A stretch of DNA of 64,000 nt. Source: Armatimonadota bacterium. GTDB lineage: Bacteria; Armatimonadota; Fimbriimonadia; Fimbriimonadales; Fimbriimonadaceae. Position 1 is the stretch's first letter. Each line of letters begins with the position of its first letter. The stretch covers positions 1 to 64,000 of the forward strand of contig JAGQUX010000012.1 of NCBI GenBank assembly GCA_020438215.1. The letters are read 5' to 3'. This document shows, piece after piece, positions 42,841 to 51,479 of this stretch. Made by a program: the position numbers and the translations under genes. The notes under the pieces are model-generated. The model did no database searches. It saw only the letters and a program-made list of their open reading frames with translations, and had not been told where the DNA came from.

Positions 42841-43635
42841 ATGGACAAGAACCAGGCAACCAACCTCCCCGACATTCAAAAAACGGAGGACACGCGCAAC
42901 ATCTACATTGATAAGGTGGGTGTTCGTGGGGTCAAGTTCCCGATTCAAGTGCTTGATCGCGCCGACGAGCGGCAGCACACGATTGGCAACTTCACGCTGA
43001 CGGTGGATCTCCCGAGCCACTTCAAAGGGACACACATGTCGCGATTCTTGGAAGTGCTGAATGAAACGGGAAAGGTGATTAGCGTTGCCGCGCTGCCCAA
43101 GATGCTGCAACATCTGAAAGAGAAGCTCAAAGCAGAAAAGGCATACGTTCAGGTTCGATTCCCGTTCTTTATGGAGAAGAAAGCTCCCGTCACCGGCAAA
43201 TCCGGGATGATGGAGTTTGAATGCGGCTTTGATGCCGTTATCAATGGGGATTACACCATTGATATGTTCGTGCGTGTTCCCGTGGCAACCCTCTGCCCAT
43301 GCAGTAAAGAGATTTCTCAATACGGTGCTCACAATCAGCGGGGCTGGGTGACGGTCAAGCTCCATGCGAACGACCATGTTTGGCTCGAAGAGATCATTGA
43401 AATGATTGAGTCTTCGGCGTCTTGTGCGCTGTTCCCGGTGCTCAAACGCCCAGATGAAAAGTGGGTGACCGAGACGGCTTACGAAAACCCTCGCTTTGTG
43501 GAGGATATGGTGCGGGAAGTCGCGCTGAAGTTTGATGGCGATGACCGCATCCGCCGCTACCAGATTGAGGTGGAGAATGAGGAATCGATCCACGCTCACA
43601 ACGCGTATGCGTTTCTTGAGCGGGCGAAGGACTAA
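42841..43635 (+). CDS. folE2: GTP cyclohydrolase FolE2 (type IB)
   Basis: A 264-residue GCYH-IB enzyme, converting GTP to dihydroneopterin triphosphate at the start of folate or 7-deazaguanine synthesis. Characteristic stretches are GVRGVKFPIQVLDR, LPSHFKGTHMSRFLE, VPVATLCPCSKEIS with the catalytic Cys, and AHNQRGWVTV. Unlike FolE (IA) this type can use metals other than zinc and is often induced in zinc limitation. Length typical. No other folate or queuosine genes are nearby. Confidence 0.95.
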   Translation: MDKNQATNLPDIQKTEDTRNIYIDKVGVRGVKFPIQVLDRADERQHTIGNFTLTVDLPSHFKGTHMSRFLEVLNETGKVISVAALPKMLQHLKEKLKAEKAYVQVRFPFFMEKKAPVTGKSGMMEFECGFDAVINGDYTIDMFVRVPVATLCPCSKEISQYGAHNQRGWVTVKLHANDHVWLEEIIEMIESSASCALFPVLKRPDEKWVTETAYENPRFVEDMVREVALKFDGDDRIRRYQIEVENEESIHAHNAYAFLERAKD

Positions 43636-43710
43636 GTCACTTTCTCACCAAGGTCCGCGCTAGTTCGGGCAATGATGCGCCCAGTTCGCGTAGAATGAGG
43701 GTTGATCATT

Positions 43711-45624
43711 ATGGGACCCCAACGAACTGTCGTTGTTGTCGGTGGCGGCCTGGCCGGGCTGATGACCACCATGAAGCTCGCGGAAGCCGGGCATAAAGTC
43801 AAGCTGTTTTCGATTGTGCCGGTCAAGCGGAGCCACTCGGTTTGCGCTCAGGGCGGTATCAATGGTGCGGTGAACCTGCGCGGTGAAGGCGATAGCCCGT
43901 ATCTCCACTTTGAAGATACGATTACTGGCGGCGACTTTTTGAACCACCAGCCACCGGTAATGCGGATGGCTGAGCGCGCGCCGGCAATTATCTACCTTCT
44001 TGACCGGATGGGCGTGCCGTTCAACCGAACTTCGGAAGGTTTGCTTTCATTCCGCCGATTTGGTGGAACGCTCAAGCACCGCACAGCTTATGCGGGGGCA
44101 ACTACGGGTCAGCAACTTCTTTACGCGCTGGATGAGCAAGTCCGCCGATTTGAAGCCACGGGCGTTGTCGAGAAATACGAAGGCTGGGATTTTGTCGGCT
44201 TGATCAAAGACGACGATGGCGCCGCGAAGGGCATCGTTGCTCAAAACCTTCGCTCCATGGAGATCGAATCATTCCCCGCAGATGCGGTTGTTATCGCTAC
44301 GGGTGGGAACGGGGTCATCTTCGGGCGTAGTACCAACTCGATCATCAATACGGGTAGCCCAGTCAGCATTTGCTATCAGCAAGGTGCGGTCTACGGCAAC
44401 CCGGAAATGGTACAAATTCACCCGACCGCGATCCCCGGCGAAGACAAGTGCCGCTTGATGTCGGAATCGGTACGGGGCGAGGGCGGAAGGCTTTGGGTGC
44501 CGCGCGATCTGAGTGATGCTCGCAACCCACGCGAAATTCCCGAGTCTGATCGCTGGTACTTCGCCGAAGAGTTGGATCCGGTTTATGGAAACCTGCTCAG
44601 CCGCGACTTGGTGAGCTTTATCATCTACTGTGTCTGCCGCGCAGGCAAGGGGCTCAAGGGCGGTCAATCGGTTTATCTGGATATCACGCACCTCCACCAC
44701 AAGTTGGGGATGTCGCGCGAACTCATCACCGACAAGCTTGGTGGAGTTCTGGAAATCTATGAGAAGTTCATGCGCGATGATCCGATCGACATGCCGATGA
44801 AGATTTATCCGGCGGTTCACTACACGATGGGTGGACTCTGGGTGGATTACGAAAAGGGTCACTCCGAAACACTGGATACAGATTCTGCGCGCAACCAACA
44901 AACCAATATCCCTGGTTTGTATGCGGCGGGTGAATGTGAATATCAGTACCACGGTGCGAACCGGCTGGGTGCGAATGCGCTTCTTACTTGTCTGACAGGC
45001 GGTGAGCTGTGTGCGCTCGGTGTGCAGGCGTATCTGCGCGACATGAAGTCGAGCCACACCGATCTCCCGGTAGGTGTCAGCGAAGAAGCCAAGCGCATGC
45101 GCCAAGCCGAATACGATGATCTGCGCCAAAGCAAAGGCTCAGAAAACCCGTACGGTCTAGCTGCGGAACTCAACGAAACGATGTGGAACTACTGCGGAAT
45201 CTGGCGTCTGCAAGACGAATTGATCTCCGCACGCGCGAAGCTAGATGAACTCGCTGAACGCGCTGATCAGTGCAACTTGCTTGATGCCGGAAACTGGTCA
45301 AATCAAGCGGTTCCGTTTACGCGCAGCCTGAAACACATGATCGAAATGTCGAAGGCGATAGTCGGTGGCGCGATTGTTCGGGATGAATCCCGCGGGGCTC
45401 ACTTCAAGCTGGATACACCAGAGCGCGATGACGACAAGTGGCTCACAACGACTAAGGCAACCTGGACTGCGAAAGGGCCGGAGTTCGACTTTAGCGAAAA
45501 GGTGGAATGCAACACGCTTTCGCCGCGTCCGCGTAAGTACAAGATCAACCAGAACAAGGTGGCACGCTTTATCCTCGGAGATGACGTATTGCCAAAGCCG
45601 AAGCAAACAACTTCGTCTGAGTAA
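43711..45624 (+). CDS. sdhA: Succinate dehydrogenase/fumarate reductase flavoprotein subunit
   Basis: A 637-residue flavoprotein. The FAD-binding GGGLAGL is near residue 10, the covalent-FAD His lies in KRSHSVCAQGGINGAVN, and the active site includes HPTAIPG, SESVRGEGG and the C-terminal HGANRLGANALLTC. This oxidises succinate or reduces fumarate. I start at the ATG at 43711, with GAGGG nine bases upstream, rather than the TTG at 43702. No sdhB or sdhC is adjacent: the upstream gene is folE2, and a terminator follows. That isolation is unusual for Sdh genes. Confidence 0.93.
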   Translation: MGPQRTVVVVGGGLAGLMTTMKLAEAGHKVKLFSIVPVKRSHSVCAQGGINGAVNLRGEGDSPYLHFEDTITGGDFLNHQPPVMRMAERAPAIIYLLDRMGVPFNRTSEGLLSFRRFGGTLKHRTAYAGATTGQQLLYALDEQVRRFEATGVVEKYEGWDFVGLIKDDDGAAKGIVAQNLRSMEIESFPADAVVIATGGNGVIFGRSTNSIINTGSPVSICYQQGAVYGNPEMVQIHPTAIPGEDKCRLMSESVRGEGGRLWVPRDLSDARNPREIPESDRWYFAEELDPVYGNLLSRDLVSFIIYCVCRAGKGLKGGQSVYLDITHLHHKLGMSRELITDKLGGVLEIYEKFMRDDPIDMPMKIYPAVHYTMGGLWVDYEKGHSETLDTDSARNQQTNIPGLYAAGECEYQYHGANRLGANALLTCLTGGELCALGVQAYLRDMKSSHTDLPVGVSEEAKRMRQAEYDDLRQSKGSENPYGLAAELNETMWNYCGIWRLQDELISARAKLDELAERADQCNLLDAGNWSNQAVPFTRSLKHMIEMSKAIVGGAIVRDESRGAHFKLDTPERDDDKWLTTTKATWTAKGPEFDFSEKVECNTLSPRPRKYKINQNKVARFILGDDVLPKPKQTTSSE

Positions 45625-45631
45625 AAAAGAA

Positions 45632-45666
45632 AGTGCTCGCTCCAAATTGAAGCGAGCACTATTTTT
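45632..45666 (+). terminator. Terminator after sdhA
   Basis: AGTGCTCGCT (45632-45641) / AGCGAGCACT (45651-45660), 9-base loop, then ATTTTTC. Confidence 0.9.
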
Positions 45667-45671
45667 CTTAT

Positions 45672-46355
45672 TTAGTTGATTTTGATGGATTTCGCCATCT
45701 TATCAAAGACGGACTTGTATTTGTCAGCTTCTTCGCTACCGCACGCAAACGTGAACGTGTGAATCTTTTCGCCGACTGGCACTGAATAGCCAATGATGTA
45801 GCTCTTGACGGCGCCCATATCCATAACACCTGCATATCGGCCCGCTGAGTGACCACCGATCTTGACAATTTCAACTGGCTCGCCTTTGTCTTTGAAGAGG
45901 GCTTCTGTTGCTGCTTCGGCACCTTGCTTGATCTGATCGTCAGAGAATTTGCCTGCTGGGATGCTTTGAGTGTTCGCATTGACGTTGGCGGCAAAGTTGT
46001 CTTCCATCGTTGAATCGGAAATGTCAACTGCGCCGAAATTTGCGGCCGATGCGGCGGCAATTGATTCAGCGTTGAGAACGACAGCAGCTTTTGCGGTCTT
46101 CAACTCTTCAATTTTAGTTTTGTAGTTGTCGTCTTCTGCATCGCAGACCAGCCAATCTTCCGGCAATTCGATAGTGAAAGACTTGTCTCGCGCCGTTGCG
46201 AGGTTCATTCCATCCGGAATAACCGCAGATTCAGAGGCCTCTTGTGATGGCTTTGATGTTCCATCTTCAACGGCGGTTGCTCCGCCCGACTTGCCGCATC
46301 CGACAATCGCGAAAGACAATGCAATGAGTGAAATAAATAATGTTGATGTTTTCAA
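45672..46355 (-). CDS. Lipoprotein, paralogue of the next gene
   Basis: A 227-residue lipoprotein: signal sequence with lipobox IVGC near residue 20, a Ser/Gly-rich linker, then a domain starting DKSFTIELPEDWLVCDAED, continuing DDQIKQGAEAATEALF and closing YIIGYSVPVGEKIHTFTFAC. The start is a TTG at 46355, with GGAGGG seven bases upstream. It shares layout and the ..IGYxVPVxxKxxTFTF.. ending with the next gene, so they are tandem paralogues. The fold recalls PsbP/LpqN-like domains; I am not certain. Confidence 0.68.
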   Translation of the reverse strand: MKTSTLFISLIALSFAIVGCGKSGGATAVEDGTSKPSQEASESAVIPDGMNLATARDKSFTIELPEDWLVCDAEDDNYKTKIEELKTAKAAVVLNAESIAAASAANFGAVDISDSTMEDNFAANVNANTQSIPAGKFSDDQIKQGAEAATEALFKDKGEPVEIVKIGGHSAGRYAGVMDMGAVKSYIIGYSVPVGEKIHTFTFACGSEEADKYKSVFDKMAKSIKIN

Positions 46356-46389
46356 ATGAATCCCTCCCAAACCTTGGGATGAGACTACT

Positions 46390-47157
46390 TTACTTGAATT
46401 TCACCGATTTCATAATGAGGGCTATGTCTTTCTCAAAAGTAGAAATCGGCATGGAAGGACAGGTGAATGTGAACGTATATAGCTTCTTTTTCACCGGAAC
46501 CTGATAGCCGATCATAGTCGTTTTCAATCCGTTTTGAGTGAGCGATCCACCAAATTTTGCAGAAGTGTTTCCATCGATTTTCACCACTTCGACTGGATTC
46601 GCCTGATCTCCGAACTTTTGCTTAGATGCGTACTCAGCCCCGAGTTTGATCTCTTGCTCATCAATCAATTCGGCGGGCATATCCAGCGAGTTGCATGTCA
46701 TCGTAATGCTTTGCACAATTTGCCCAACTTCAATATGAATATCGCTGGCAAGAAAGGCGAGCCCATTCGATTTGGCTAGCTTTTCTGATTGTAAGGCGGC
46801 ATCGACATGAACCTTGCGAACCTCAGCCATACGAGCCTGGAAACCTGGATCACTCGCATCATAATTCACCCACGAAGTTGGGAGTTGCAAAGTGAAAGCT
46901 TTATCATTTGATGTTACTTGCGACCCTAACTTTGTCGACGCGTTTGTGCTCGACGGCTGAGAATCAGGTTCCTGAACCGGAGCTTTCAATGGTGTTTCTG
47001 TAGCCGGAGAGGCGGTGGTCTCTGGAACCTCAATTTCGATAGGGGGCGAAGTCGTTGAACCCGGCTCTACATCTTTGATGTCAAGTCCAGCACTTTGCTG
47101 AGAGCAACCTGCCATCAGAATACAAATTGCCATCAAAGCGAATCCCCAACTTTTCAT
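46390..47157 (-). CDS. Lipoprotein with PsbP/LpqN-like domain, paralogue
   Basis: A 255-residue lipoprotein starting MKSWGFALMAICILMAGC with a lipobox Cys. A Pro/Thr/Ser-rich linker (about residues 25-75) leads to NDKAFTLQLPTSWVNYDAS, the same opening as its neighbour, and it closes with MIGYQVPVKKKLYTFTFTC. I use the ATG at 47157 because it begins the signal peptide directly. Surface lipoproteins of this type often bind ligands, but no substrate is visible. Confidence 0.68.
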   Translation of the reverse strand: MKSWGFALMAICILMAGCSQQSAGLDIKDVEPGSTTSPPIEIEVPETTASPATETPLKAPVQEPDSQPSSTNASTKLGSQVTSNDKAFTLQLPTSWVNYDASDPGFQARMAEVRKVHVDAALQSEKLAKSNGLAFLASDIHIEVGQIVQSITMTCNSLDMPAELIDEQEIKLGAEYASKQKFGDQANPVEVVKIDGNTSAKFGGSLTQNGLKTTMIGYQVPVKKKLYTFTFTCPSMPISTFEKDIALIMKSVKFK

Positions 47158-47187
47158 GCCTCTATTTTGCCTCAAGCAGACACAAAG

Positions 47188-47217
47188 CAGGCTGACTTCG
47201 CCATTGAAGTCAGCCTG
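47188..47217. terminator. Strong hairpin downstream of the small lipoprotein
   Basis: A perfect 12-bp stem CAGGCTGACTTC / GAAGTCAGCCTG (47188-47199 with 47206-47217), read on the minus strand after the 53-residue lipoprotein stop, followed by CTTTG. Confidence 0.7.
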
Positions 47218-47246
47218 AAAATCGTGAGCTCAGAAGAGCGATTTGC

Positions 47247-47408
47247 TTAGTGATCAGCGTCTACGTCTTGTTGTGTTTCTTGAGTTGCGCTGGAATCAGT
47301 TGCGGTACCGTCAGCACCTGCTGCTGGTTCTTCGGCTTTCGCGCAGCCAACAATCGAGATGACAGTGAAGGCGGCAATCATCATTGCCAAAATGCGAGCA
47401 ATTTTCAT
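47247..47408 (-). CDS. Small lipoprotein, 53 residues
   Basis: From the ATG at 47408: MKIARILAMMIAAFTVISIVGC, with the lipobox Cys at residue 22, then a short acidic Ala/Thr/Asp/Gln-rich tail. A longer in-frame reading to 47549 exists but would precede the signal peptide with polar sequence, so I reject it. Its role is unknown; such peptides may act as envelope spacers. A strong hairpin follows the stop. Confidence 0.6.
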   Translation of the reverse strand: MKIARILAMMIAAFTVISIVGCAKAEEPAAGADGTATDSSATQETQQDVDADH

Positions 47409-47490
47409 TATTCTTAATCCTGATCGGCTATCCGAGAAAGCCGTTCTTCCTCTATTTTGACCCAAATCCCCGTAAAATTCAGGGGGAACC

Positions 47491-47712
47491 ATGGAAAAAG
47501 AGTACTCAAACGGTGAAATTGTGGTGGTTTGGAAGCCAGATTTATGCACTCATTCGGGAAACTGTGCAAGGGGTCTGCCCGAGGTTTTTCAACCTAAATC
47601 ACGTCCTTGGATCAAAATTTACGAAGCGACAACAGAGGAAATCTGCGCTCAAGTGGAAAAATGTCCGAGCGGGGCTCTTTCCTGGCGTCATTTAGCCGAT
47701 TCTGAAGACTGA
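47491..47712 (+). CDS. YjdI-like mono-cluster ferredoxin
   Basis: A 73-residue iron-sulfur protein of the divergent 4Fe-4S (Fer4_19/YjdI) group. The Cys pattern is C-x5-C (KPDLCTHSGNCARGLPEVF) plus a distant CPSGALSW, with the typical RPWIKIYEA between. It probably serves as a small electron carrier. It starts at the ATG at 47491 and ends two bases before the membrane protease-like gene, suggesting co-transcription. Confidence 0.85.
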   Translation: MEKEYSNGEIVVVWKPDLCTHSGNCARGLPEVFQPKSRPWIKIYEATTEEICAQVEKCPSGALSWRHLADSED

Positions 47713-47714
47713 AC

Positions 47715-48320
47715 TTGGATCTTTTCAGCATTATCTCCATCCTGTTTACGTCATATCTGACCGTGGATTTTGTGCGCTACATCTCTCGCCGGGAGATGAA
47801 GAAGGATTTTGCCGCGCTCCGCACGCTCAAGAATTATCGCTGGCTAATGGCGATCCCCGTCGTATTGGTTACGCTCACTCTGACGTTTACGATTGGATTT
47901 TTGCTTTACACCTACGGACAACCTATCTTGAACTTTAGCTGGATTCAACTGATCCCTTCTGGTGACAAGACAAATGAACCGCAGAACTTGATGGTAAGTG
48001 GGCTCTCTATCCCTTGGTTTGCGTGGATATTCTGGGTGCTTCTTGTGATCAATGTCCCCCGTTTAGCCAAGAGGGAAGAGCGTGCATTTCGCCAACACAC
48101 CCGCGGTTGGAAGGAAGCTCTTTGGCAAAGCGTCAAGTTTGGTCTGGTGCACTGTTTTGTGGGAGTACCAATTGCTTTCGGCCTGGCTCTGACTATTCCC
48201 GGGCTACTCTTTGCCTACACATACAGCAAAGGCGGAATCCGGCTATCAACGGCCTGGCACGCTGTTTACAACTGGGTGATTCTCACCTTTGCGATGCTGT
48301 TTATCAGCGGAATTCTCTAG
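47715..48320 (+). CDS. CPBP-family membrane protein (CAAX protease-like)
   Basis: A 201-residue protein with five or six hydrophobic segments. The CPBP motifs are recognisable: EERAFR near residue 118, FGLVH near 143 and HAVYN near 187, which supply the glutamates and histidines of the intramembrane active site. The start is a TTG two bases after the ferredoxin stop. CPBP proteins are putative intramembrane proteases with roles in bacteriocin immunity or signalling. It overlaps the convergent dppA-like gene by four bases. Confidence 0.72.
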   Translation: MDLFSIISILFTSYLTVDFVRYISRREMKKDFAALRTLKNYRWLMAIPVVLVTLTLTFTIGFLLYTYGQPILNFSWIQLIPSGDKTNEPQNLMVSGLSIPWFAWIFWVLLVINVPRLAKREERAFRQHTRGWKEALWQSVKFGLVHCFVGVPIAFGLALTIPGLLFAYTYSKGGIRLSTAWHAVYNWVILTFAMLFISGIL

Positions 48321-49153
48321 TTTGCTTCCGCACCCAGGCTCGCCATCGACATGGCTCGTCGCAGAGCGTTGTGAGCCGTGGCCCAATCATCGGCGGTGTA
48401 CTCCTGAGTGTAGGCATCTACCCGAATCCAACCATCAAGCAGGGCTGCGGCATCAACTTCTTCTGACCGATTGAACTCAATTCGGACAACAACTGGCTCG
48501 CGCACTGTGTATGCCTGACTCTGCATATCGCGGACGGCCTTTTCTGCCGCCGCTTCAATCATCGGGCCGGTGACACTAGGGTGCTTGAGCTTTGCCATAT
48601 ATCTCCCCAATCCCTGCTTGACGACAGCCGTTTCGATTGCAGGGACAAGACGCTGAGCTTCGGCGCACCCTGCTTCATCACTACTGACCATCAGCAGAGG
48701 TACGCCAAGATGTCCAGCTGTTGCGGTTGAAATTGCGATTTCTCCAGCTTGCTCGCCATTGATCCAGCATCGGTGGATACGTCCTGAGATTGTGTGCTCC
48801 ATCACCCCGGCTATCGTTCCCGCCATACCGTGATAGCCCACGAGAAAACATCCATCGAACGATTCATCAATGCCCTCCATCATTCCTCGGCGGCCAGAAC
48901 CCATCCCTGAGATCAACTCAACGCCGTCCTCGAGCTGGTCAATGAGCAGATTCTTGCTTGTGCCGTGGGAATCCTTGATGACAATCTCGGTGGCACCGCT
49001 TCTTCGTGCCCCACGGATGGCGGCATTGACATCGTGCGTCATCATCCTTCGGGCAAAAGGCCAATCATAGTGATTGCTATCGGGGCGTCCCGCTTGCCCC
49101 CAAGAAACAGTCCCCGTCGTCCCCTCGATATCTGCCGAAATGTAAAGCTTCAT
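48317..49153 (-). CDS. dppA: M55 D-aminopeptidase (DppA-like)
   Basis: A 278-residue zinc enzyme of family M55, which cuts N-terminal D-amino acids and works in recycling of D-Ala peptides. Metal-binding motifs are SADIEGTTG at the N-terminus, IKDSHG near residue 60 and GYHGMAGT near 105, followed by MEHTISGR. Length is typical. It starts inside the stop of the upstream membrane gene (ATGA). No oligopeptide transporter is adjacent. Confidence 0.9.
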   Translation of the reverse strand: MKLYISADIEGTTGTVSWGQAGRPDSNHYDWPFARRMMTHDVNAAIRGARRSGATEIVIKDSHGTSKNLLIDQLEDGVELISGMGSGRRGMMEGIDESFDGCFLVGYHGMAGTIAGVMEHTISGRIHRCWINGEQAGEIAISTATAGHLGVPLLMVSSDEAGCAEAQRLVPAIETAVVKQGLGRYMAKLKHPSVTGPMIEAAAEKAVRDMQSQAYTVREPVVVRIEFNRSEEVDAAALLDGWIRVDAYTQEYTADDWATAHNALRRAMSMASLGAEAN

Positions 49154-49644
49154 TTCTCTGTCTTATCCAAAACCTTGAGCGAATCGTACCGCCATCGCGG
49201 GGCGGCTGTCATTCGCATCAGCTTGAATTCAACGAGAACGTCTTGCTTTTCAAATTGGAGCGGCACCTGAACATGGCTGTACTGAATCGCCATGTCGTTC
49301 TCTTCACGCGCCCAGGTTTGTGTCACTTTCCAGTCCGAACTCGATACATATTGCCCGTATTGAGCTTCTAATTCCGTCCAGCCACCTTCCTTTAGCCATG
49401 CGCGAAAGTTGACTGAAGCGTCTTCAGCATCGTAGTTTCCGGAATCTATCGATTTGATGAAGTCCTCATGCGATGTTGCAACGAATTCATCAACCGAATT
49501 GTGCAACTTCTTCTGCATATCATTCCAGAAAAAGAGCATTCCCGCCACCGGGAATCCGAGCATGAAGAACGCGATGACCAGCAAGCCAAATCGACTGAGT
49601 TTTTTTCCAAGTGCAGGTGCGGTTGAAGGGGCAGATTCGGTCAT
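49150..49644 (-). CDS. Unknown single-pass membrane protein
   Basis: A 164-residue protein from the ATG at 49644. The N-terminal part is polar (MTESAPSTAPALGKK), then comes one membrane segment (FGLLVIAFFMLGFPVAGMLFF). The outer domain contains HNSVDEFVATSHEDFIKSIDSG and a beta end RWRYDSLKVLDK. The family is not recognised. It overlaps its neighbours by ATGA on both sides, so it belongs to a coupled three-gene unit with the polytopic protein and the DppA-like enzyme. Confidence 0.55.
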   Translation of the reverse strand: MTESAPSTAPALGKKLSRFGLLVIAFFMLGFPVAGMLFFWNDMQKKLHNSVDEFVATSHEDFIKSIDSGNYDAEDASVNFRAWLKEGGWTELEAQYGQYVSSSDWKVTQTWAREENDMAIQYSHVQVPLQFEKQDVLVEFKLMRMTAAPRWRYDSLKVLDKTEK

Positions 49645-50207
49645 TTTTTGATTCCCATAAGAAAGTCGAAGAACATCAGTTGCATGAGATAACTGCAAAT
49701 CACAAACGCTAACTTGATCAAAACCGAGGCAACTGGTTTGAGTTTGGGCATTTGAATTTTGGCGATCAGATACGCGCCAAAAACACCTGATCCCACGAGC
49801 CCAAACTGGTTCATCGGGCGATAAGGAAGCTCAGTGAATTCGGCTTGCGGCAGGTGTAATGCCATCGCTCCGACGAGTTCATACCAAACCAGCCCAAACC
49901 CCATAATCGCGAGACCAATCACAATCGGTTCTAGCCATTTCTTCAAGCTTCCGCGAATGATCCATGCGGCAATGAAAAGGAGGATGAGGATATCAACCCC
50001 CACCGCGAGAGTGTGAATTCGCTCTGCGTTTGATGCGGCGAAGTAGTAGCTTTCTAGCGTTTGTGGGAGCTTGGCTCGACCAAGATCACGGACTTGGGTT
50101 GAGATCAAAATCGTACAGGCAAGTCCAAGAAGCCACTCCGGCCAACCCGGCCCGATATAGGCGCGTTTTGCCGGGCCACCAGGGCCAAAGAGTTCGAGTC
50201 GCTTCAT
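49641..50207 (-). CDS. Unknown polytopic membrane protein
   Basis: A 188-residue protein with four hydrophobic segments, e.g. WLLGLACTILIST, VGVDILILLFIAAWIIRG, EPIVIGLAIMGFGLVWYELVG and VASVLIKLAFVICSYLMQLMFF. No family recognised. It is the first gene of the three-gene minus-strand unit ending in the DppA-like peptidase. Confidence 0.55.
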   Translation of the reverse strand: MKRLELFGPGGPAKRAYIGPGWPEWLLGLACTILISTQVRDLGRAKLPQTLESYYFAASNAERIHTLAVGVDILILLFIAAWIIRGSLKKWLEPIVIGLAIMGFGLVWYELVGAMALHLPQAEFTELPYRPMNQFGLVGSGVFGAYLIAKIQMPKLKPVASVLIKLAFVICSYLMQLMFFDFLMGIKK

Positions 50208-50291
50208 TCGGCTACATCCGACATTGAACCCGAACCGCCGACTGGTCAGGTGGTCGGAATGACCTGCCGAGCACCCTCGCGGCGACTATAA

Positions 50292-51479
50292 TTGAACTCA
50301 TCCCCCTTGGCGAATTTTTATGAAATCCTGGGCATCGGGCCGAAAGCTGACCTCGAAGAGGTTCGCGGAGCCTACAGAAGATTAGCCCGAGAATTCCACC
50401 CCGACGTCAACCCCGATCCGCGCGCCCATGAGCAGATGGCGACGATCAACGTTGCCTTCGAGGTGCTTTCTGATCCTGCGCGCCGAGCAGAATACGACGC
50501 CAGTATTGGCCAAGCAGGTATTCGGGAGCGCGAAGATAAGCAAGACGATGAGTCGCGCCCGAACTTTGTCCAGGCGCAAATCCTGCGACGCCTGCGCGAG
50601 CACGCGACCCCTGTTTACTCCGCCGCCTTTGAACCAGAAACTAACCGGCTCGTGACCTGCTCTTTTGATAATGAGGTGGTCTGGTGGAACAAATCTGCAG
50701 AATTCCCTGAAAAGCGCGTGAAGCTAGAGGGTGGCGTTGCCGGGTCGATGCGGCTTATTGGCAAAGATAGGTTTGTTGCCGCGGGCGGTTCTGAACAATT
50801 GGTCACAGGGTGGCAATACGATAATGGTCGGATCAATTCATGGCGGCATAAAACGTCCGGATGGGTTTGCTCAGTTGCTCCCTCGGCGGATGGGGAAAGT
50901 GTTGCTTTTGGAAGGACCGATAACGAGCTCCAAGTTCTTCGGGCTCAGGATGGCTATGTCCGCTTCCGTGGCTTGACCCACCGCGATGCGGTCACTGCTC
51001 TCGCTTGGAATCAGGATTCCAGTTGGCTCGCCTCTGGCTCGGCCGACGCTACCGTCAAGATATGGTGCGGAGCGACCGGGAATCGTGTGGAGCGACTGGA
51101 TCAGATTCGATCACAAGTCTCCGCAATCGCCTTTAGCCCCGACAACCAATGGCTCGCGGTTGCCGCCGTTGATCTTTCGATCCGCGTTTTCAACCTCAAC
51201 GATATGTCGCTCAAAAAGACGTTTTTTGGTCACGAGCGACCGATTGAAGTTCTTGCTTTCCACCCTAAGAACTGGCTCCTTGCCTCTGGTTCACGCGATG
51301 GCACTATCCAGATGTGGAATGTTCGGCAAGGATTGGGTCACGGGAAGATCGAAGCGTCTCACCAGCCGATTAGTAGCCTAACTTTCGCTCCCGATGGGCG
51401 CCATATGGTGGCGGGTGGGCTAGATAAGGTGCTCCGCGTCTGGCGATTGAGCATGGCTCAGAACGTTAGTTCGTCGTAA
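50292..51479 (+). CDS. J-domain protein fused to a WD40 propeller
   Basis: A 395-residue fusion. Residues about 8-72 are a J-domain: FYEILGIGPKADLEEVRGAYRR, HPD in FHPDVNPD and FEVLSDPARRAEYD. From residue 105 onward come about seven WD40-like repeats, e.g. HRDAVTALAWNQDSSWLASG, ADATVKIWCG, NWLLASGSRDGTIQMWNV and DKVLRVWRL. The J-domain should stimulate DnaK ATPase, while the propeller may select clients. The start is doubtful: TTG at 50292 overlaps a TATAAT box, and a second TTG at 50307 fits the family start better. This combination is uncommon. Confidence 0.9.
   Translation: MNSSPLANFYEILGIGPKADLEEVRGAYRRLAREFHPDVNPDPRAHEQMATINVAFEVLSDPARRAEYDASIGQAGIREREDKQDDESRPNFVQAQILRRLREHATPVYSAAFEPETNRLVTCSFDNEVVWWNKSAEFPEKRVKLEGGVAGSMRLIGKDRFVAAGGSEQLVTGWQYDNGRINSWRHKTSGWVCSVAPSADGESVAFGRTDNELQVLRAQDGYVRFRGLTHRDAVTALAWNQDSSWLASGSADATVKIWCGATGNRVERLDQIRSQVSAIAFSPDNQWLAVAAVDLSIRVFNLNDMSLKKTFFGHERPIEVLAFHPKNWLLASGSRDGTIQMWNVRQGLGHGKIEASHQPISSLTFAPDGRHMVAGGLDKVLRVWRLSMAQNVSSS

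Noticed and set aside
42808-43599. A 263-codon frame antisense to folE2
   Set aside because: FolE2 motifs occupy the plus strand over the same bases.
44269-45129. A 286-codon frame antisense to sdhA
   Set aside because: Lies fully inside the flavoprotein gene and has no motif of its own.
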